This document shows, in pieces, positions 54,931 to 63,963 of a stretch of 64,000 nt of DNA. Made by a program: the position numbers and the translations under genes. The notes under the pieces were generated by a model. It saw only the letters and a program-made list of their open reading frames with translations. It made no database searches and was not told the origin of the DNA. This stretch comes from RBG-13-68-16 sp050018455 (lineage in GTDB: Bacteria > Acidobacteriota > Thermoanaerobaculia > Thermoanaerobaculales > Thermoanaerobaculaceae). The DNA is taken from positions 99,690-163,689 of the forward strand of contig JBEKAA010000005.1 of the NCBI GenBank assembly GCA_050018455.1, given 5' to 3'. Each line of letters starts with the position of its first letter. The first letter of the stretch is position 1.

Positions 54931-55473
54931 CTACTTAGTGAACATCATTGGATCGCCCGGCCCGCCGCGGGGAAGCACCCACATGCCCGTGCCGGGGTCG
55001 ATCTTGGCCTTCCCGCCGAGCATCCGAGCGAGGAAGTCGAGTGAGATCGCCGGGTCGGGGGGACGCAGCATGACGCGTTCCTGTTCGTCGATGCTGACGT
55101 CCTGGCCACCGATGCTGAGCTTGACGGCATTCTGGCTGGCCGCCATATCGTGTGCCTTGTGCTCGGGACCGCCGCCGGGGCCGAGGGCGCCCAGCGCGCC
55201 ACGGTTGAACAGCAGCACACCGTTGGGTCCCGGCTGGATCTCGTACTTCACCCTGGCCGGGTCCCACCTGCTTGTGCCGCCAAGCGCCCGGGCCAGGTCG
55301 GCCAGGGGCACAAACGGCTTGCCGTTGTGCATCACGAGGTTCCTCGTGACGAGCGCAACAGGCTTCTCCTCGATTACGATCCCGGCCACTGCGGTTGCGG
55401 TGACGGCGAGTGCAACGCCGACGGCAACGACCACCCCCAGATGCCCTGCGCAAAGGACGGCTCGCGGTTTCAT
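54931..55473 (-). CDS. Exported stalk-domain (copper amine oxidase N-like) protein
   Basis: A 180-residue protein. A signal/anchor segment (LGVVVAVGVALAVTATAVAG) is followed by NLVMHNGKPFVPLADLARAL and, after a Gly-rich linker, KLSIGGQDVSIDEQERVMLR with ISLDFLARMLGGKAKIDP: two units of the copper-amine-oxidase N-terminal 'stalk' type, found in many cell-surface proteins. Likely a periplasmic or surface adaptor. ATG at 55471-55473 with GGAGGGAG upstream. Confidence 0.65.
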   Translation of the reverse strand: MKPRAVLCAGHLGVVVAVGVALAVTATAVAGIVIEEKPVALVTRNLVMHNGKPFVPLADLARALGGTSRWDPARVKYEIQPGPNGVLLFNRGALGALGPGGGPEHKAHDMAASQNAVKLSIGGQDVSIDEQERVMLRPPDPAISLDFLARMLGGKAKIDPGTGMWVLPRGGPGDPMMFTK

Positions 55474-55541
55474 GCTCCCTCCAGTCTGGGGACGCCGGGT
55501 CCGATCCGGCACCCTCTGAGCGGTAAACGTCGGCCCCGCGG

Positions 55542-55755
55542 TCAAGCGCACGCGCCGGAGCGGGGAAGCGAGGCCTCGGCCGAACTCCAGTTCTTCACCC
55601 CCGCGGCCCGCTCGCACCGGTCGCGCACCAGCACCGGCCGGTCGCGCGAGGGAACGTGGAGGCGGGCGAGCTCGAGCGCGTCACGTCCACGCATCGGGAC
55701 GCCGCACCAGGGGCAGCGGGACGGATCGGGGGGGTTGTCCTGGTGATGGTGCCAT
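55542..55755 (-). pseudogene. Decayed zinc-ribbon mini-gene, copy 2
   Basis: It starts M-A-P-S at 55755, as copy 3 does. After a run of seven Cs the frame is shifted; the downstream frame reads RCPWCGVPMRGRDALELARL, HVPSRDRPVLVRDRCERAAG, ending at 55542. The second knuckle has lost one cysteine (V-R-D-R-C instead of C-D-R-C). The flanking gap 55474-55842 shows nothing else. Confidence 0.55.
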
Positions 55756-55842
55756 GCAGAGTTAGGTCAGAGTGTCTGCCTTATCGGGTCAAGGGCCCAG
55801 TCAGCAAAGACCTGTCGCGGCTCCGACAGGTGCAGGGCTTCG

Positions 55843-56238
55843 TTAGGCAGCGCTTCGGGCGGGAGCGCAGGCGTATGCGACGAAACCTCCGAGGGCAAGC
55901 AGGGGAATTCCCGTGAGACGGACGACACCGGATCCCTGCCGTAACCACCACTCGATGATGGCGTGAGCGCGCTCGATTGCTACCAGACCCGTCAGAGCCG
56001 TCGCTATCCCAGCGATCAGGATGAGGCAGCCCAAAACGCGGAGCGTCTTTGGCGCGCGGGAAACCGATGCCACCGAAATCAGGACAAGACCACAGGCGAC
56101 TCGGATGGTGGCGATGACGTAGAACGCGCCGGAAGTGACGGAGTGTTCGGCGATCCAGACGAGGCCAGAGGGCGCGATGATGCCGCTGGCGCCGACGGCG
56201 CCGATGAGCAAACCGATCACCAAGGCTAAGGGCTTCAC
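55843..56238 (-). CDS. Small four-helix membrane protein
   Basis: 131 residues from a GTG at 56236-56238 (AAAGGGGA upstream). Four hydrophobic helices are seen: LALVIGLLIGAVGASGIIAP, AFYVIATIRVACGLVLISVA, VLGCLILIAGIATALTGLVA and LTGIPLLALGGFVAYACA. No catalytic motif. Unknown; its layout recalls small DUF4345/DoxX-sized membrane proteins but I cannot assign a family. Confidence 0.55.
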   Translation of the reverse strand: MKPLALVIGLLIGAVGASGIIAPSGLVWIAEHSVTSGAFYVIATIRVACGLVLISVASVSRAPKTLRVLGCLILIAGIATALTGLVAIERAHAIIEWWLRQGSGVVRLTGIPLLALGGFVAYACAPARSAA

Positions 56239-56398
56239 GATGTCCCCTTTCGCGCTGCCCAAACGCCGCGCTTCAGCGGCACGCCGGCCACTCCTTGGCG
56301 GATAAGCATGGTGCGATGATGAACCCCGCGATGGCGCCAGGCAAGCAAACCGACCGGCGTGACGCTGCAAGCGCGGGTTGGGTGGCGCCTAGTCCGCA

Positions 56399-56767
56399 TC
56401 AGGGCACGTAAGGCGTGCCTTGGTGAAACCGAAGGCCCCATCCGTTGGAGGACTTGGACCAGATCGAGCTCCGCCGTCCGTATTCGTTCTTGCCGCACGA
56501 CATCACCACACTGTTGTACGTTACCTGCGCCGTGACCTCGTTTAAGAGGCGAATGGACAAATCCGGCAAGGGCAGGACGGCCTGGATCGGTTGCCTGGTC
56601 GCTCCGAGCATCTCCGTACGTCCGTAGATTCTGCCCGACCGGCCGAACTCGAAGAAATCAGGCGCGAACACACTGGCCATGAGCGTCGAGTCAAACCGCG
56701 TGTCCTCTCGCCATAGGGATTCCTCCAGGAGCTGGAGCGCTGCCTGGTCTTCCGCGCTGATCTTCAT
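56399..56767 (-). CDS. DUF4440/SnoaL-like (NTF2-fold) protein
   Basis: 122 residues: LQLLEESLWREDTRFDSTLM, ASVFAPDFFEFGRSGRIYGR and VVMSCGKNEYGRRSSIWSKS then NGWGLRFHQGTPY. This is the DUF4440 pattern (E-x2-L-W...L-A-x-D-F-x-E-F-G-x-x-G...W-x-L-x-F-H-Q-G-T). Probably a small-molecule-binding or enzyme-like NTF2 fold. ATG at 56765-56767. Confidence 0.7.
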   Translation of the reverse strand: MKISAEDQAALQLLEESLWREDTRFDSTLMASVFAPDFFEFGRSGRIYGRTEMLGATRQPIQAVLPLPDLSIRLLNEVTAQVTYNSVVMSCGKNEYGRRSSIWSKSSNGWGLRFHQGTPYVP

Positions 56768-57491
56768 ACTCGGCTCCACTTTGAGGGACTCTCTTGGGTG
56801 CGCCACCTAGACATCATGACTTCCGGGTGAGGGAGAGGCTGACCCCCGGCGGTTTCGCGGGTTAGCCCGGTGGGAACCAGAGCCGCACGCTGCGCAGCTG
56901 TCGATGTCCCGTGCTGAAAGTCGGCCATGCCCAACCTTACCACCCTGTTCGTTGGTCTGGGCATTCACGGCTTGACGCTTCGCTACGACGCCCCAGGAGC
57001 CGCGATCTCTCCCTGAGGGCGGCCGCACGCGTTCCGCCGAGACGCGCTCGAGCGGCCATGGCGGTACGGACCAACAAAAGGGCAAGAGGGATCCATGCTA
57101 TAGCCGCGGTTCAAGCCAGGGAGGCGGTGGGGCCGGGGACGAGTCGTCGGCTACCTGCTGGGGGCTGCGGTAGTCGAGCGGGTATGGCGTCGCGATGTCG
57201 TTTACCGGAAGGTCCACACTGATCTCGGCCCTTTCATGGTATGCGTAGGTCCTCCAGTGCGAGATTGGCGCGAGTGGGACGTTCTTTTCGTAAGACCTCG
57301 CCGCAGCCCGTCTTGAGCTGAGCGAGTTTGCGGGCGATGCTCCGAGTATGGACGAGGATCGGATCATCGTAGGCCCTCAGAACCCGTCGAGCACCGATGA
57401 GCGTGATCCAGACTTATCCCCCGGAGCAGCAGGCGGGTTGCAGGCGCTTGCGAAACGGATCACAATGTCCAGGGATCAGGAGGACGAGCCA
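56768..57491. other. 724-bp gap with gene debris, no intact gene
   Basis: No intact gene is recognised. On the minus strand around 56990-57015 the words GAGAGATCGCGGCTCCTGGG resemble the 3' extension of zinc-ribbon copy 3 (near 63615-63640), so a further remnant of that family may be here. A minus-strand stretch at 57110-57300 (EKNVPLAPISHWRTYAYHER, AEISVDLPVNDIATPY) looks protein-like but matches nothing I know and lacks a clear start. Confidence 0.35.
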
Positions 57492-58292
57492 ATGACGAAC
57501 GTACGCCTGGTTGTGGGGTTGACGGTTGTGCTGGCCATCGCGCTGATTGCGCCGTGTGGGGCGACGGTGACCACCATCGTGCACTACCGGCTGGGAGATG
57601 ATGACCCAGGTGCCGCGGCAGGGGCATTGGGCGCCAACCCCACGATCGACGCGATGGGTGTCCTGAACCTCTCCCGGAGCGGAAGCCCGACGTACGTGAC
57701 CTCCCCGTTCGGGCTGGGGATGCACTTCGCCGGCAATTCCAGCAGCCAAGACGGCTACTCTGCCGTCGCCAACCCGACCACGGTCACCGACAACTTCGGC
57801 ATCGAGGCCTGGGTCCGGCTCGACTCGACGTCGAACGCGGTCATCGCCTATAATGGAAGCACATCGACATCCGGCTGGGGTCTTTACGAAGCCAATGGGT
57901 ACTTGGCTGGCCTGTTTGGAGGCAACATAGAATGGGGTGGGTCAGCCGCGATCCCCGTTGGCTCCTGGACATACGTCGCGCTAGTCCGCAGCGGCGGCGT
58001 TGCCACGCTCTACCTGAACGGTGTCCCCGGTTCCACGACCGCGACGGCCCCGAACGTTCCCACTGCGGTCGCAGCTGCCGCGGGTTTCATGATCGGATCC
58101 AACATCACGCATGCCCAGTACGTCCAGGGCGCTATCGATGAGGTCCGGGTGTTCACGTTTGCGCCGGGTGCGTTCCAGGTGACGGACCTGAACGATAACC
58201 TCCACTCGATTCCGGCGCTGTCAATCCTGGGCCTCGCCGCGTTGGCTCTCCTCGTCCTGCTCGGCGGCGCTGCTCTGCTCCTCCGGGGATAG
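57492..58292 (+). CDS. Secreted LamG/concanavalin-like protein with a C-terminal sorting-like tail
   Basis: A 266-residue protein. A signal peptide (VRLVVGLTVVLAIALIAPCG) precedes one LamG-type jelly roll: FGIEAWVRLDSTSNAVIAYN, VGSWTYVALVRSGGVATLYL, NGVPGSTT and AIDEVRVFTFAPG are the usual strands. The C-terminus IPALSILGLAALALLVLLGG followed by Leu-rich helix and Arg resembles IPTL-CTERM-type sorting signals (I-P-x-L-S-x-x-G-L). AGGAGG lies ahead of the ATG at 57492. Carbohydrate or protein binding at the surface is inferred. Confidence 0.7.
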   Translation: MTNVRLVVGLTVVLAIALIAPCGATVTTIVHYRLGDDDPGAAAGALGANPTIDAMGVLNLSRSGSPTYVTSPFGLGMHFAGNSSSQDGYSAVANPTTVTDNFGIEAWVRLDSTSNAVIAYNGSTSTSGWGLYEANGYLAGLFGGNIEWGGSAAIPVGSWTYVALVRSGGVATLYLNGVPGSTTATAPNVPTAVAAAAGFMIGSNITHAQYVQGAIDEVRVFTFAPGAFQVTDLNDNLHSIPALSILGLAALALLVLLGGAALLLRG

Positions 58293-58359
58293 GAGCCATC
58301 TTCGCCCGGTCCTTGCCCCGACCACCGGAGTAGGATCGGCCTAGCAAGAGAGGCCGAGG

Positions 58360-58524
58360 GTGACCAACCGGACAAATCTGATCTTCGACCGCTACATCGG
58401 CATCGACTACTCGGGTGCACAGACGCCGACATCGAGCCTGAGGGGGCTTCGCATCTTCATGGCGGATCGAGTGTCCCCCACCGTGGAAGTCGAACCACCC
58501 CAAAGCCCGCGCAAGTACTTGACC
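58360..58524 (+). pseudogene. DUF429-like gene, 5' fragment cut at the IS66 end
   Basis: Reads TNRTNLIFDRYIGIDYSGAQ, then TPTSSLRGLRIFMADRVSPT and VEVEPPQSPRKYLT. The R-Y-I-G-I-D-Y-S-G-A start and S-P-R-K-Y-W/L-T segment are the N-terminus of a DUF429-like protein family. Similarity stops at about 58524, exactly where the IS66 element begins; the rest of the gene is not found on the other side. Confidence 0.6.
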
Positions 58525-58548
58525 TGCCCCCGGTTGCGGTATCAGTTC

Positions 58549-60075
58549 TTATGTTAGTCCTCCCATCGGGTCTTCGGGGAGCGTGACGGTGCCTGGTGAT
58601 GCGATCGCGCGGCGGGTCGCCTCCAGCACGTAGCGGTGAGGATCGACTCCGGAGATCTTCGCAGTCTCGAACAGGGTGTAGAGAATCGCCGCGACCTCCG
58701 CGCCGAGCCTGGAGTGCGAACCGTAGTGGTTCTTCCGCCCGACCACCAAACCACGCAGCGCCCGTTCGGCCGCGTTGTTGTCCAGCGGCACCCGCGGATT
58801 GGCGAGAAACACCGTCAGGCCTAGCCAGAGCGAGAGCATGTACTCGATCGCCTTGCCGAGCGAGCTCTGCGGCAGCGTCACCGGCTTGGTTTCGTACGCC
58901 CAGCCCCGCAGCTCGTCGATGATCGAGCGCGAGCGCTCTCCCCGCAGCCGGCTCCGCAGCGCCAGCGCGTCCGCCTTGGCCTCCGCCGGGGCTGTCCGTG
59001 GCAGCGCTGGGACCTGGCGCTCCACAGCGTAGAGATCGCCTATCCACGTGATCGCTCGCTGACACTCCTCGGGGAACGAGCTCTCCGCCTCGATGAACTT
59101 TCTCCTGACGTGCGCCCAGCAGTGCACCGAGGTGACGGTTGGTGATCCGCGGGCAAGCGCCTCGTACACCGCGTAGCCGTCGGACATGAGGACGCCGCGG
59201 TACCCTCCGAGCACGGCTTCCGCAGCGTCCCGCGAGCGCTGACCGCGAATCCAGTACGCGGCCGCATCCTCGCTCGCAACACACCACGTCCACCAGCGGT
59301 GACTGCCGTCCGCGTCCATCAACCGCCAGTGCGTCTCGTCCATGAAGACGACATCGGAGGCCAACACCCGGCGGCAGAGCGCCTCGTAGGTCGGTGTGAG
59401 GTGCCGGGCCAACGCCCCAAGCTGATCCCACAGCGTCTGGGAATCGACGTCGAGGCCCTTGCGACCCATCGCCCGTGCCTGACGCTCCAACGGCAAATGA
59501 TCAAGGTACTTGCTCTCCGCGACGTGGACGGCGAACTCCGGGGAGTATCGCCCGCCAGGCGTCAGCTTGAGGGGTCCTGGCGCCGTGACGACAGAGGCGT
59601 TGCATCGGCAGCGGTACTTCTGCCGCCGGTGGGTGACGACCTGATACGACGCCTCGATGACGGTGATCTCCTCCGAGTCCTCGGTCTGCTCGCCCATCGG
59701 CTCGAGCTGACCCTGGCACACCGGGCAGGTGCGCTGATCCTCCGGCAGGGTGTGGGTCACGGTCGAGATCGGGAGCAGCGGCTGCTCCTTCGGGCCGTGA
59801 CCTCGGCGAGGCTCCGTCGCCTGCTCCGTCAACACGTCGTCGCCCTGACCCGTGCGCTTCTCGGAGGAGGGGGCGAAGACCTTGTGCCGGAGCGCCTCGA
59901 GCTGCTCCTTCAGGAGGTCGAGCTCGAGCTGAGCCGGAACCGTCTCGCCGCGGAGCTGGGCAATCTCGACGCGGAGTGTCGCGATGGTTTTCTGCTGGCT
60001 GATGACGGTTTTCTCGAGGAGGAGAGCGGCCTGCTGGAGGGTGTCAACGTCCCGGATCTGCTCCAGCCTTGGCAC
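58549..60075 (-). CDS. IS66 transposase TnpC
   Basis: A 508-residue transposase. An N-terminal leucine-zipper coiled coil (LQQAALLLEKTVISQQKTIA), a zinc ribbon (CPVCQGQLEP...CRCNASVV), and the DDE domain: VVFMDETHWRL (Asp), GVLMSDGYAVYEALA (Asp), VPLDNNAAERALRGLVVGRK (the D-N-N-x-A-E-R motif typical of IS66, Glu). Intact. Confidence 0.93.
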   Translation of the reverse strand: MPRLEQIRDVDTLQQAALLLEKTVISQQKTIATLRVEIAQLRGETVPAQLELDLLKEQLEALRHKVFAPSSEKRTGQGDDVLTEQATEPRRGHGPKEQPLLPISTVTHTLPEDQRTCPVCQGQLEPMGEQTEDSEEITVIEASYQVVTHRRQKYRCRCNASVVTAPGPLKLTPGGRYSPEFAVHVAESKYLDHLPLERQARAMGRKGLDVDSQTLWDQLGALARHLTPTYEALCRRVLASDVVFMDETHWRLMDADGSHRWWTWCVASEDAAAYWIRGQRSRDAAEAVLGGYRGVLMSDGYAVYEALARGSPTVTSVHCWAHVRRKFIEAESSFPEECQRAITWIGDLYAVERQVPALPRTAPAEAKADALALRSRLRGERSRSIIDELRGWAYETKPVTLPQSSLGKAIEYMLSLWLGLTVFLANPRVPLDNNAAERALRGLVVGRKNHYGSHSRLGAEVAAILYTLFETAKISGVDPHRYVLEATRRAIASPGTVTLPEDPMGGLT

Positions 60076-60457
60076 GAGTAATAGTCGCAGTCTCCGTGGC
60101 TTCTGTCAAGCATTTCAGGCAGAGTTTTGCAGGCGAAACGCGCACCTTGCCGACCAGTGCGCTGCCTTCGAGGAACAGCTGCAGCTCCGCCATGGTGAGC
60201 TCCAGGGTGTCCTCGCCCCACACCTGGGCGAAGCGCCCCTTCTCGAGCCGCTTCGCGTACAGGCACAGGCCGGTGCCGTCCCACATTAGAACCTTGGCCC
60301 GCCGGCGGTTGCCACTGACGAAGAGGTATATATCGCCGGAGAGCGGGTCACGCTCGAGGTGGTTCTTGACGAGGCCATACAGGCCGTCGAAGCCTTTGCG
60401 CATGTCGGCAGGAGAACCATATGCGAACACCCGCACCGACCGCGTCGAGCCGATCAC
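60044..60457 (-). CDS. IS66 accessory protein TnpB
   Basis: 137 residues with the IS66 Orf2 signature: VRVFAYGSPADMRKGFDGLY, DPLSGDIYLFVSGNRRRAKV, LMWDGTGLCLYAKRLEKGRF. Required with TnpA for IS66 transposition. The GTG at 60455-60457 overlaps the TnpA stop (GTGA). It overlaps TnpC by 32 bases. Confidence 0.92.
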   Translation of the reverse strand: MIGSTRSVRVFAYGSPADMRKGFDGLYGLVKNHLERDPLSGDIYLFVSGNRRRAKVLMWDGTGLCLYAKRLEKGRFAQVWGEDTLELTMAELQLFLEGSALVGKVRVSPAKLCLKCLTEATETATITRAKAGADPGR

Positions 60458-60798
60458 CCGAGGACCTGCAGCAGGGAAGCGAGCAACTTCCCATCGAGGC
60501 CTTCCACGACGAAGCCACGGGGTGTGACCAGGCGCAGCGCGGGGTAGGCCGGCGGCGGCGTGGCGCCGTCGAGCGTGGCCGACACGATCGCCACCTCGCG
60601 AAGGGCGGACCCTACCCCAGGTGCCTCTCGAATCCAGCGGGAGAGGGTGGACTGGGTGAGGCCGAGCCTGCTGGCAGTGTGCCCGTGCGACTCCCCGTCC
60701 GCCGAAGACGCGACCGCGTACGTGACCACTCGCAATCGCAGTTCCTCGGAGCACCTCCACCGGTGCGACCCCCCGGCCTTCCGCCGCTCCCGATCCAA
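60454..60798 (-). CDS. IS66 TnpA-like helix-turn-helix protein
   Basis: 114 residues: CSEELRLRVVTYAVASSADG then SRLGLTQSTLSRWIRE, a helix-turn-helix of the IS66 Orf1/IS3 type. The start is uncertain (TTG at 60796-60798 lies almost at the element end). The C-terminus TPPPAYPALRLVTPRGFVVE fits the IS66 TnpA tail (…G-F-x-V-E-G...L-L-x-V-L). Confidence 0.7.
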   Translation of the reverse strand: MDRERRKAGGSHRWRCSEELRLRVVTYAVASSADGESHGHTASRLGLTQSTLSRWIREAPGVGSALREVAIVSATLDGATPPPAYPALRLVTPRGFVVEGLDGKLLASLLQVLG

Positions 60799-60807
60799 CT
60801 TGCCCCC

Positions 60808-60869
60808 ATCCCGCCCGCGCCGATAGCGGCGACGATCTCGTAGGGACCGAGGCGTTCTCCGCGTTTCAT
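60808..60869 (-). pseudogene. Ser/Thr kinase start cut at the IS66 end
   Basis: From an ATG at 60867-60869: MKRGERLGPYEIVAAIGAGG then MG, the first 22 codons of a PknB-type kinase up to the glycine loop. IS66 sequence follows. It begins 5 bases after the stop of the intact kinase, so tandem kinase genes once stood here. The remainder is not on the other side of the IS. Confidence 0.65.
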
Positions 60870-60874
60870 CGCGC

Positions 60875-63481
60875 TCACCCCTTCGGCTTGATCAGCTCCT
60901 CGAACGGCGGGTAGCCCCACAGCGGCTCCAGGTCGAGATCCCTGTGAATATCAACAATGAACTTGAACCCCTGTGCGAACGCATCCCGCAGCAGCGCCAC
61001 CGCTCGGTCTTTCTCATCGAGCTGTGCCGCGATACACGCCCGGAAGTACGTGTGCTTTCCGTACAGGTAGGGCCGCGTGAGGGCGGCGAATTCTTCGTCG
61101 ATCCGCCGCGCCTGCGCCACGTTGCCGAGGTGTGCCGCCGCCGTTCCGACCCACCCACGCATGTCGATGTCGTCCGGGTCTTTGGCCAGCAGAGCCTCGG
61201 CGACCACCTTCTCCTCCGCCCACCGTTCGGACAGGTAAAGCGCCGCCATGAGCGACCTTTGGTACTTCGCGGCCTCCGAGGCCAGACGCGCCCGGTACCA
61301 GGCCACGGCCCGCTCCGCCATCTTCAGTGAGGCTTCGCGGTGGCCGTGCGCCCGCAATTCCTCTGCGGCCACACGCATTACATAGCCCGGCGTGCCGACG
61401 CGAAATCCGCCCTGCGTGGCCTCGCACGCCTCGATCACCTTCTCGACCTCTTCGAGGCGGCCAAGCGCGGCGAGGGCACCAGCCTCGTCCGAGTAGAAAC
61501 TGAGCACACCAGGGAAGCGGCTCTTGCCCTCCCGGGCGACCTTGAGTGCGCCCTCGTAATCACGATTCATGTGGTACGCCTCAGCGAGGCAGACCGCCGG
61601 TGCATAGTCGATCGCGTGCTCGAGCGCGTCCGAGTCCGACCGGCTGATTGAGAGGTCGCGGATCGCTTCGCCGGGACGGTTCAGCCCCATCTCTTCAATC
61701 CCTATGCCGAGTTGGAAGTCCTCAGGGAACCCCGAGAGCGCCGCCATCTCGCGGTTGATCGCCAGCGAATCGAGGCGACGCCCGTCCAGTTCGGCGCGCC
61801 AATACTGAACGTTCAGGCGCTCCGCGGGCATCATCCGACCAACGTTCGCTTCCAGGAGCGCGAGCTCCTTGGCAGCTTCTTCGAACTGTCCGCCTTCATA
61901 GAGTGTGTCCACTCGCGTTAGCCGCGCCTCGTAGAACTCTGGATCGAGCGCGGCCGCCTTTTCGTAGTGAACGAGGGCGGAGGCCATGTTTTGCCCGTAC
62001 TCCGCCTGACCCAGGCGAAACTCGAGCAGCGCGTCGTACCTCGGCGGGTGATACCCGTTCCAGTTTGCTCTCTGCTTCCGGTCGAATCCCCACGCCACCG
62101 CGCCGGTCACGTGCTGGCGCAGCGGTTCGAGCGCCGAAAGGGGATCGGCGCGCGCGCACCTCAGCGGCGCCGCCGTGTACACCACCGTACCATGCCAGGG
62201 ATCGACCACACGCGCCTGCACCTCGAGCTGGTCACCCCGCAGGTCGTACGTGCCGGAGACCACGAGCGCCGATCGGGTGGCTTGGGCAAGCCGGAGCAAC
62301 GGATCGCCACCGGCCTCGCCGCGTCGGTTCACAGCAACCGGGTTGACCGCGACTTTCAACTCGCCCGTCTTCAACAGGTCGTTGGTCAAGGCGTCCGCGA
62401 TCTGCTGGCCCACGCTGTCCAGCGACGCATCACCGGTGCGGTTCTCAAACACGGCCACCACGATGCTCTTGGGGTCGAAGCTCGCGGCGGGAGCCGCTTT
62501 CCTCCACGGCGCCCAGATTAGGAGTACCGCCGCCACTGCGAGGAGGACCACACCCGCTGCCCCGACCAGCCACGAGCTTCGCACCCGCAGCACGCGGACC
62601 GGCGCCTTGGCCGTCGCCGGGGTCTCCGTTCCGCCTGACGTCGCCCGCAGCGCCAGCGCCAGGTCGTGCGCCGACGAGAACCGGTCCTCCGGCCGCTTCT
62701 CCAGACACCGGCCGACGATCCCCTCGACCGCCGGAGGGACGTTCCTCCCCCTGCCGGCAAGCGGCGCCGGATCCTCGCTCATGATCGCCGTCACCGTCTC
62801 CGCCCCCGTCCGCTTCAGAAACGGCGACGTCCCACACAGCATCTCGTACAGCACGCACCCGAACGAGAAGATGTCGCTCCGCGCGTCCGCCCGCTCCCCG
62901 CGCAACTGCTCCGGTGACGTGTACCCCATCGTCCCCAGTACCGCCCCGCTCTCCGTGGATGGTTCGCCGCTTGCCGTTTTCGCGTACGAGTTGGGTGGGG
63001 TCTCGGGTTGCGCGAGCTTGGCAAGCCCAAAGTCCAGGATCTTGACCTGGCCGTTCTTTGTGATGAAGACGTTGCCCGGCTTGAGATCACGATGGATGAT
63101 GCCCTTCTCGTGGGCCGCAGCAAGACCCTGGGCGATCTGGACGGCCGTCTCCACCGCCTTGCGGACGGTCAGGCCTCCGGCCCTAAGCCGGTCCCGCAGG
63201 CTCTCGCCTTCGAGAAGCTCGGTGACGAGGTAGGGGATGGCGTCATGGGTGCCGACATCGAAGATGGCGAGGACGTTGGGGTGGGAGAGCGCGGCGACCG
63301 CCCGCGCCTCCTGCTCGAAGCGGCGCAGCCGGTCGGGATCGGAGGCGAACTCCGCCGGCAGCACCTTAATGGCAACCTCACGCCCGAGACGCGTGTCCCG
63401 TGCGCGATACACCTCGCCCATTCCGCCCGCACCGATCAGGCCGAGGACCTCGAAGTGGGCGATTCGGCTGCCCGGCTGCAC
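60875..63481 (-). CDS. PknB-type Ser/Thr protein kinase with membrane helix and TPR-like sensor domain
   Basis: An 868-residue protein. The kinase domain (10-275) is complete: LIGAGGMGEVYRARD, VAIKVL (Lys39), GIIHRDLKPGN (Asp about 132), KILDFGLAKL, GYTSPEQLRG. A membrane helix near residue 320-340 (WLVGAAGVVLLAVAAVLLIW) leads to a FlgO/CsgG-like segment (KSIVVAVFENRTGDASLDSV) and TPR-like helical repeats to the end (ALVHYEKAAALDPEFYEARL). GTG at 63479-63481 with GGAGAG upstream. Same architecture as the IS630-broken kinase at 19645. Ligand and targets unknown. Confidence 0.9.
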   Translation of the reverse strand: MQPGSRIAHFEVLGLIGAGGMGEVYRARDTRLGREVAIKVLPAEFASDPDRLRRFEQEARAVAALSHPNVLAIFDVGTHDAIPYLVTELLEGESLRDRLRAGGLTVRKAVETAVQIAQGLAAAHEKGIIHRDLKPGNVFITKNGQVKILDFGLAKLAQPETPPNSYAKTASGEPSTESGAVLGTMGYTSPEQLRGERADARSDIFSFGCVLYEMLCGTSPFLKRTGAETVTAIMSEDPAPLAGRGRNVPPAVEGIVGRCLEKRPEDRFSSAHDLALALRATSGGTETPATAKAPVRVLRVRSSWLVGAAGVVLLAVAAVLLIWAPWRKAAPAASFDPKSIVVAVFENRTGDASLDSVGQQIADALTNDLLKTGELKVAVNPVAVNRRGEAGGDPLLRLAQATRSALVVSGTYDLRGDQLEVQARVVDPWHGTVVYTAAPLRCARADPLSALEPLRQHVTGAVAWGFDRKQRANWNGYHPPRYDALLEFRLGQAEYGQNMASALVHYEKAAALDPEFYEARLTRVDTLYEGGQFEEAAKELALLEANVGRMMPAERLNVQYWRAELDGRRLDSLAINREMAALSGFPEDFQLGIGIEEMGLNRPGEAIRDLSISRSDSDALEHAIDYAPAVCLAEAYHMNRDYEGALKVAREGKSRFPGVLSFYSDEAGALAALGRLEEVEKVIEACEATQGGFRVGTPGYVMRVAAEELRAHGHREASLKMAERAVAWYRARLASEAAKYQRSLMAALYLSERWAEEKVVAEALLAKDPDDIDMRGWVGTAAAHLGNVAQARRIDEEFAALTRPYLYGKHTYFRACIAAQLDEKDRAVALLRDAFAQGFKFIVDIHRDLDLEPLWGYPPFEELIKPKG

Positions 63482-63542
63482 GTGTCGGCTCTCCTTGCTG
63501 AGATTGTACGGCGAGTTGGGGGAAGGAGCGTGGGAAAACCTG

Positions 63543-63896
63543 TCAGTCCCAGGAACCACGATTGGTCAGCGGGCTCCGGCCACCCTCTTTCTTGACCCAC
63601 GCTCCGAGGCCCCTGGAGCCGCGATCTCTCACCGGAGGGGCGGACCTACAGGCGCTGTGCCTTCGCACAGCCGTGACGGCAGCGGGGAGCGCGGTTTGGG
63701 AGGGAACGGGGGTCGCGCTGCAGCTGCGGACCTTCGCCGCCCGTTCGCATCGGTCGCACGTCAAGGCTGACCAGTCGCGAGAGGGGAAGTGGAGGCGGGC
63801 CAGCTCTACAGAGTCAAGCTCCCGCATTGGTCCACCACACTACGGACAGCGAAGCAGACTGGCGGGTGCGCAGTCTCGTTTTGAGGATGGTGCCAT
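63543..63896 (-). pseudogene. Decayed zinc-ribbon mini-gene, copy 3
   Basis: From M-A-P-S at 63896 it reads ...LLRCP, a TAG stop (63842-63840), then CGGPMRELDSVELARLHFPS, RDWSALTCDRCERAAKVRSC. Without the TAG it would encode C-x2-C and C-x2-C knuckles 30 residues apart. The stop falls between the first two cysteines. The frame stays open to 63543, just upstream of the kinase start. Confidence 0.55.
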
Positions 63897-63963
63897 GCGT
63901 AGAGCCTACCGCCTCTCTGCCTGTCAGTTCCCGAGGGCCTCGCAAGGCGAGCTTTGAGCCGCC

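Larger units (their letters stand above)
58525..60807 (-). mobile_element. IS66-family insertion sequence
   Basis: About 2.28 kb with the three standard IS66 genes tnpA-tnpB-tnpC in order on the minus strand. Ends are not sharply defined; TGCCCCC occurs at both borders (58525-58531, 60801-60807). The two flanks belong to different genes: a DUF429-like fragment on the left and a kinase start on the right, so a deletion or rearrangement accompanied or followed insertion. Confidence 0.8.
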
